A stretch of DNA of 64,000 nucleotides from Bacteroides sp. GM023 (GTDB lineage Bacteria; Bacteroidota; Bacteroidia; Bacteroidales; Bacteroidaceae). A program made the translations under genes and the position numbers. Each line of letters opens with the position of its first letter. Position 1 is the first letter of the stretch. The stretch lies in NCBI RefSeq assembly GCF_014750685.1, contig NZ_JAAXGE010000005.1:310001-374000 (forward strand), given 5' to 3'. The notes beneath the pieces were generated by a model that was not told the origin of the DNA, searched no databases, and saw only the letters and a list, made by a program, of their open reading frames with translations. This document shows, piece after piece, positions 62,643 through 64,000 of this stretch.

Positions 62643-64000
62643 ATGCACGTGAAATTCTTAGAGACATTAGACTGGAGTATCCTAATAGCTTATTTCCTGA
62701 TTTTGATTGCCATCGGTATATGGGCAAGTTCTAAACGAAAAAAAGGGAGTAGCCTTTTCCTTGCGGAAAATTCATTGAGATGGTATCATATCGGATTCTC
62801 CATGTGGGGGACAAATGTAGGACCTTCTATGTTGATAGCATCCGCAAGTGCCGGATTTACTACCGGTATTGTTTCGGGAAATTATGCTTGGTATGCGTTT
62901 GTCTTCATTTGTATGCTTGCCTTTGTTTTTGCTCCCCGATATTTGGGTAGCCGTGTGACGACATTGCCCGAGTTTATGGGGAAACGTTTCGGGCAGTCTA
63001 CCCGTAATATCCTTGCTTGGTACACGATAGTCACGATTCTGATATCGTGGTTGGCATTGACATTGTTTGCCGGTGGAGTCCTGATTCGTCAGGTATTCGA
63101 CATTCCTATGTGGCAGTCGGCATTGCTGTTACTTATTATCTCTGCTTTCTTTACGATGCTTGGCGGACTGAAAGCGGTAGCCTATACGAATGTGTACCAA
63201 ATGATATTATTGATTGTAGTGTCGGCAACATTGGCTATTATGGGAATCTATAAAGTGGGCGGTATAGGAGCATTGGTGGATGCCGTTCCGACAGACTACT
63301 GGAATCTTTTCCGTCCGAATGATGACCCGGCTTTCCCTTGGTTGCCGATTATCTTAGGTTATCCAGTGATGGGAGTTTGGTTTTGGTGTACAGACCAGTC
63401 AATGGTACAACCTGTCCTGGCTGCCAAAAACCTGAAAGAAGGGCAGATAGGAACGAATTTTACCGGATGGCTCAAAATATTAGATGTGCCCCTTTACATT
63501 CTTCCTGGTATTATCTGTCTCGCTTTATTTCCACAACTAGAGAATCCGGACGAAGCCTATATGACGATGGTCACTCATCTATTCCCTGTGGGAATGGTCG
63601 GTTTGGTATTGGCGGTATTGACTGCGGCATTAGTCAGCACTGTCGGTTCTGCTCTGAATGCATTAAGTACAGTATTCACTATGGATATTTATGCGAAGAA
63701 AATCAGACCGCAGGCCAAACAGAAAGAGATTATTAGAGTAGGACAGGTTGTTACGGTAGTGGGCGCATTGGCATCCGTGATAATAACAATGGCTATTGAT
63801 AGCATCAAAGGATTGAACCTATTCAATGTTTTTCAATCCGTCTTAGGATTTATAGCTCCACCAATGGCGGCAGTGTTCCTTTTCGGGGTATTTTGGAAGC
63901 GCACTACTACTTTGGCTGCCAATATGGCTCTGACGTTGGGAACTGTTTTCAGCATCGGAGTAGGAATCTTGTATTTATGGGTATTTCCGGCGGAAGAGTA
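62643..64000 (+). CDS. Sodium:solute symporter (SSS family), partial at right edge
   Basis: The frame starts at ATG 62643 (MHVKFLETLDW) and is still open after 452 codons at the window end. It shows about eleven membrane helices and the sugar-type SSS pattern: FLAENSLRWYHIGFSMWGTNVGP, ITLPEFMGKRF-like TTLPEFMGKRFG, LGGLKAVAYTNVYQM, and WFWCTDQSMVQPVLAAKNL with TAALVSTVGSALN. These resemble SGLT-type sugar carriers. With a cytoplasmic GH31 and methyltransferase upstream, it probably imports the glycoside they use. Confidence 0.9.
   Translation, partial: MHVKFLETLDWSILIAYFLILIAIGIWASSKRKKGSSLFLAENSLRWYHIGFSMWGTNVGPSMLIASASAGFTTGIVSGNYAWYAFVFICMLAFVFAPRYLGSRVTTLPEFMGKRFGQSTRNILAWYTIVTILISWLALTLFAGGVLIRQVFDIPMWQSALLLLIISAFFTMLGGLKAVAYTNVYQMILLIVVSATLAIMGIYKVGGIGALVDAVPTDYWNLFRPNDDPAFPWLPIILGYPVMGVWFWCTDQSMVQPVLAAKNLKEGQIGTNFTGWLKILDVPLYILPGIICLALFPQLENPDEAYMTMVTHLFPVGMVGLVLAVLTAALVSTVGSALNALSTVFTMDIYAKKIRPQAKQKEIIRVGQVVTVVGALASVIITMAIDSIKGLNLFNVFQSVLGFIAPPMAAVFLFGVFWKRTTTLAANMALTLGTVFSIGVGILYLWVFPAEE

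Overview
The window comes from a member of the Bacteroidota, almost certainly Bacteroides of the gut. It carries a SusC/SusD polysaccharide utilisation locus (PUL) with a hybrid two-component system regulator, 2-oxoglutarate:ferredoxin oxidoreductase genes, a pyrophosphate-dependent phosphofructokinase, Porin_10 and FadL-like outer-membrane proteins, and a fimbrillin-like lipoprotein. Thirteen promoters match the Bacteroides -7 box TAnnTTTG exactly, most often as TATCTTTG. I saw no rRNA, tRNA, CRISPR array or insertion sequence.

Layout. 1-1410 (-): a patatin-like phospholipase running off the left edge. 1686-7366 (+): a three-gene RND efflux operon. 7475-9121: PPi-phosphofructokinase, closed by a strong terminator. 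9234-10127: membrane-anchored GH25 lysozyme. 10204-16332: a 2-oxoacid dehydrogenase block (E3, lipoate ligase, E2, fused E1 alpha-beta, flavodoxin). 16585-17433 (-): prmA. 17575-21140: a histidine kinase overlapping a degenerate kinase-like partner. 21309-24337: a low-complexity exported protein and a FadL-like porin. 24456-26913 (-): fimbrillin-like lipoprotein, guanine deaminase and a Gfo/Idh/MocA oxidoreductase. 27390-45777 (-): the PUL, read as GH88, GH2, two alginate-lyase-fold lyases, SusC, SusD and two IPT/TIG surface lipoproteins, with its regulator upstream. 45764-48669 (-): a solute-binding protein and a Porin_10. 48790-51968 (-): the kor operon, including an unlisted 57-residue membrane protein. 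52081-54078 (-): two paralogous three-gene DUF3791/DUF3990 cassettes. 54404-56272: DUF6078, DUF456 and hicAB. 56507-64000 (+): beta-helix (GH141-like) protein, cytoplasmic GH31, a fused UroD-like/corrinoid methyltransferase and a sodium:solute symporter that runs off the right edge.

How the parts work together. The PUL looks built for a beta-linked uronic acid polymer: surface or periplasmic lyases make unsaturated oligosaccharides, GH88 removes the unsaturated uronate, GH2 trims the rest, and the sensor-regulator is encoded just upstream. The last cluster is the most unusual part. It places a methyltransferase with the domain order of chloromethane methyltransferase CmuA among glycoside hydrolases and a transporter, which suggests uptake, hydrolysis and demethylation of a methylated glycoside. 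The two DUF3990 cassettes look like an ADP-ribosyltransferase-fold effector held between two small helical partners, in an AT-rich mobile-looking stretch. Three intergenic regions hold tandem palindrome arrays with a 22-23 bp period, unrelated in sequence but alike in architecture.
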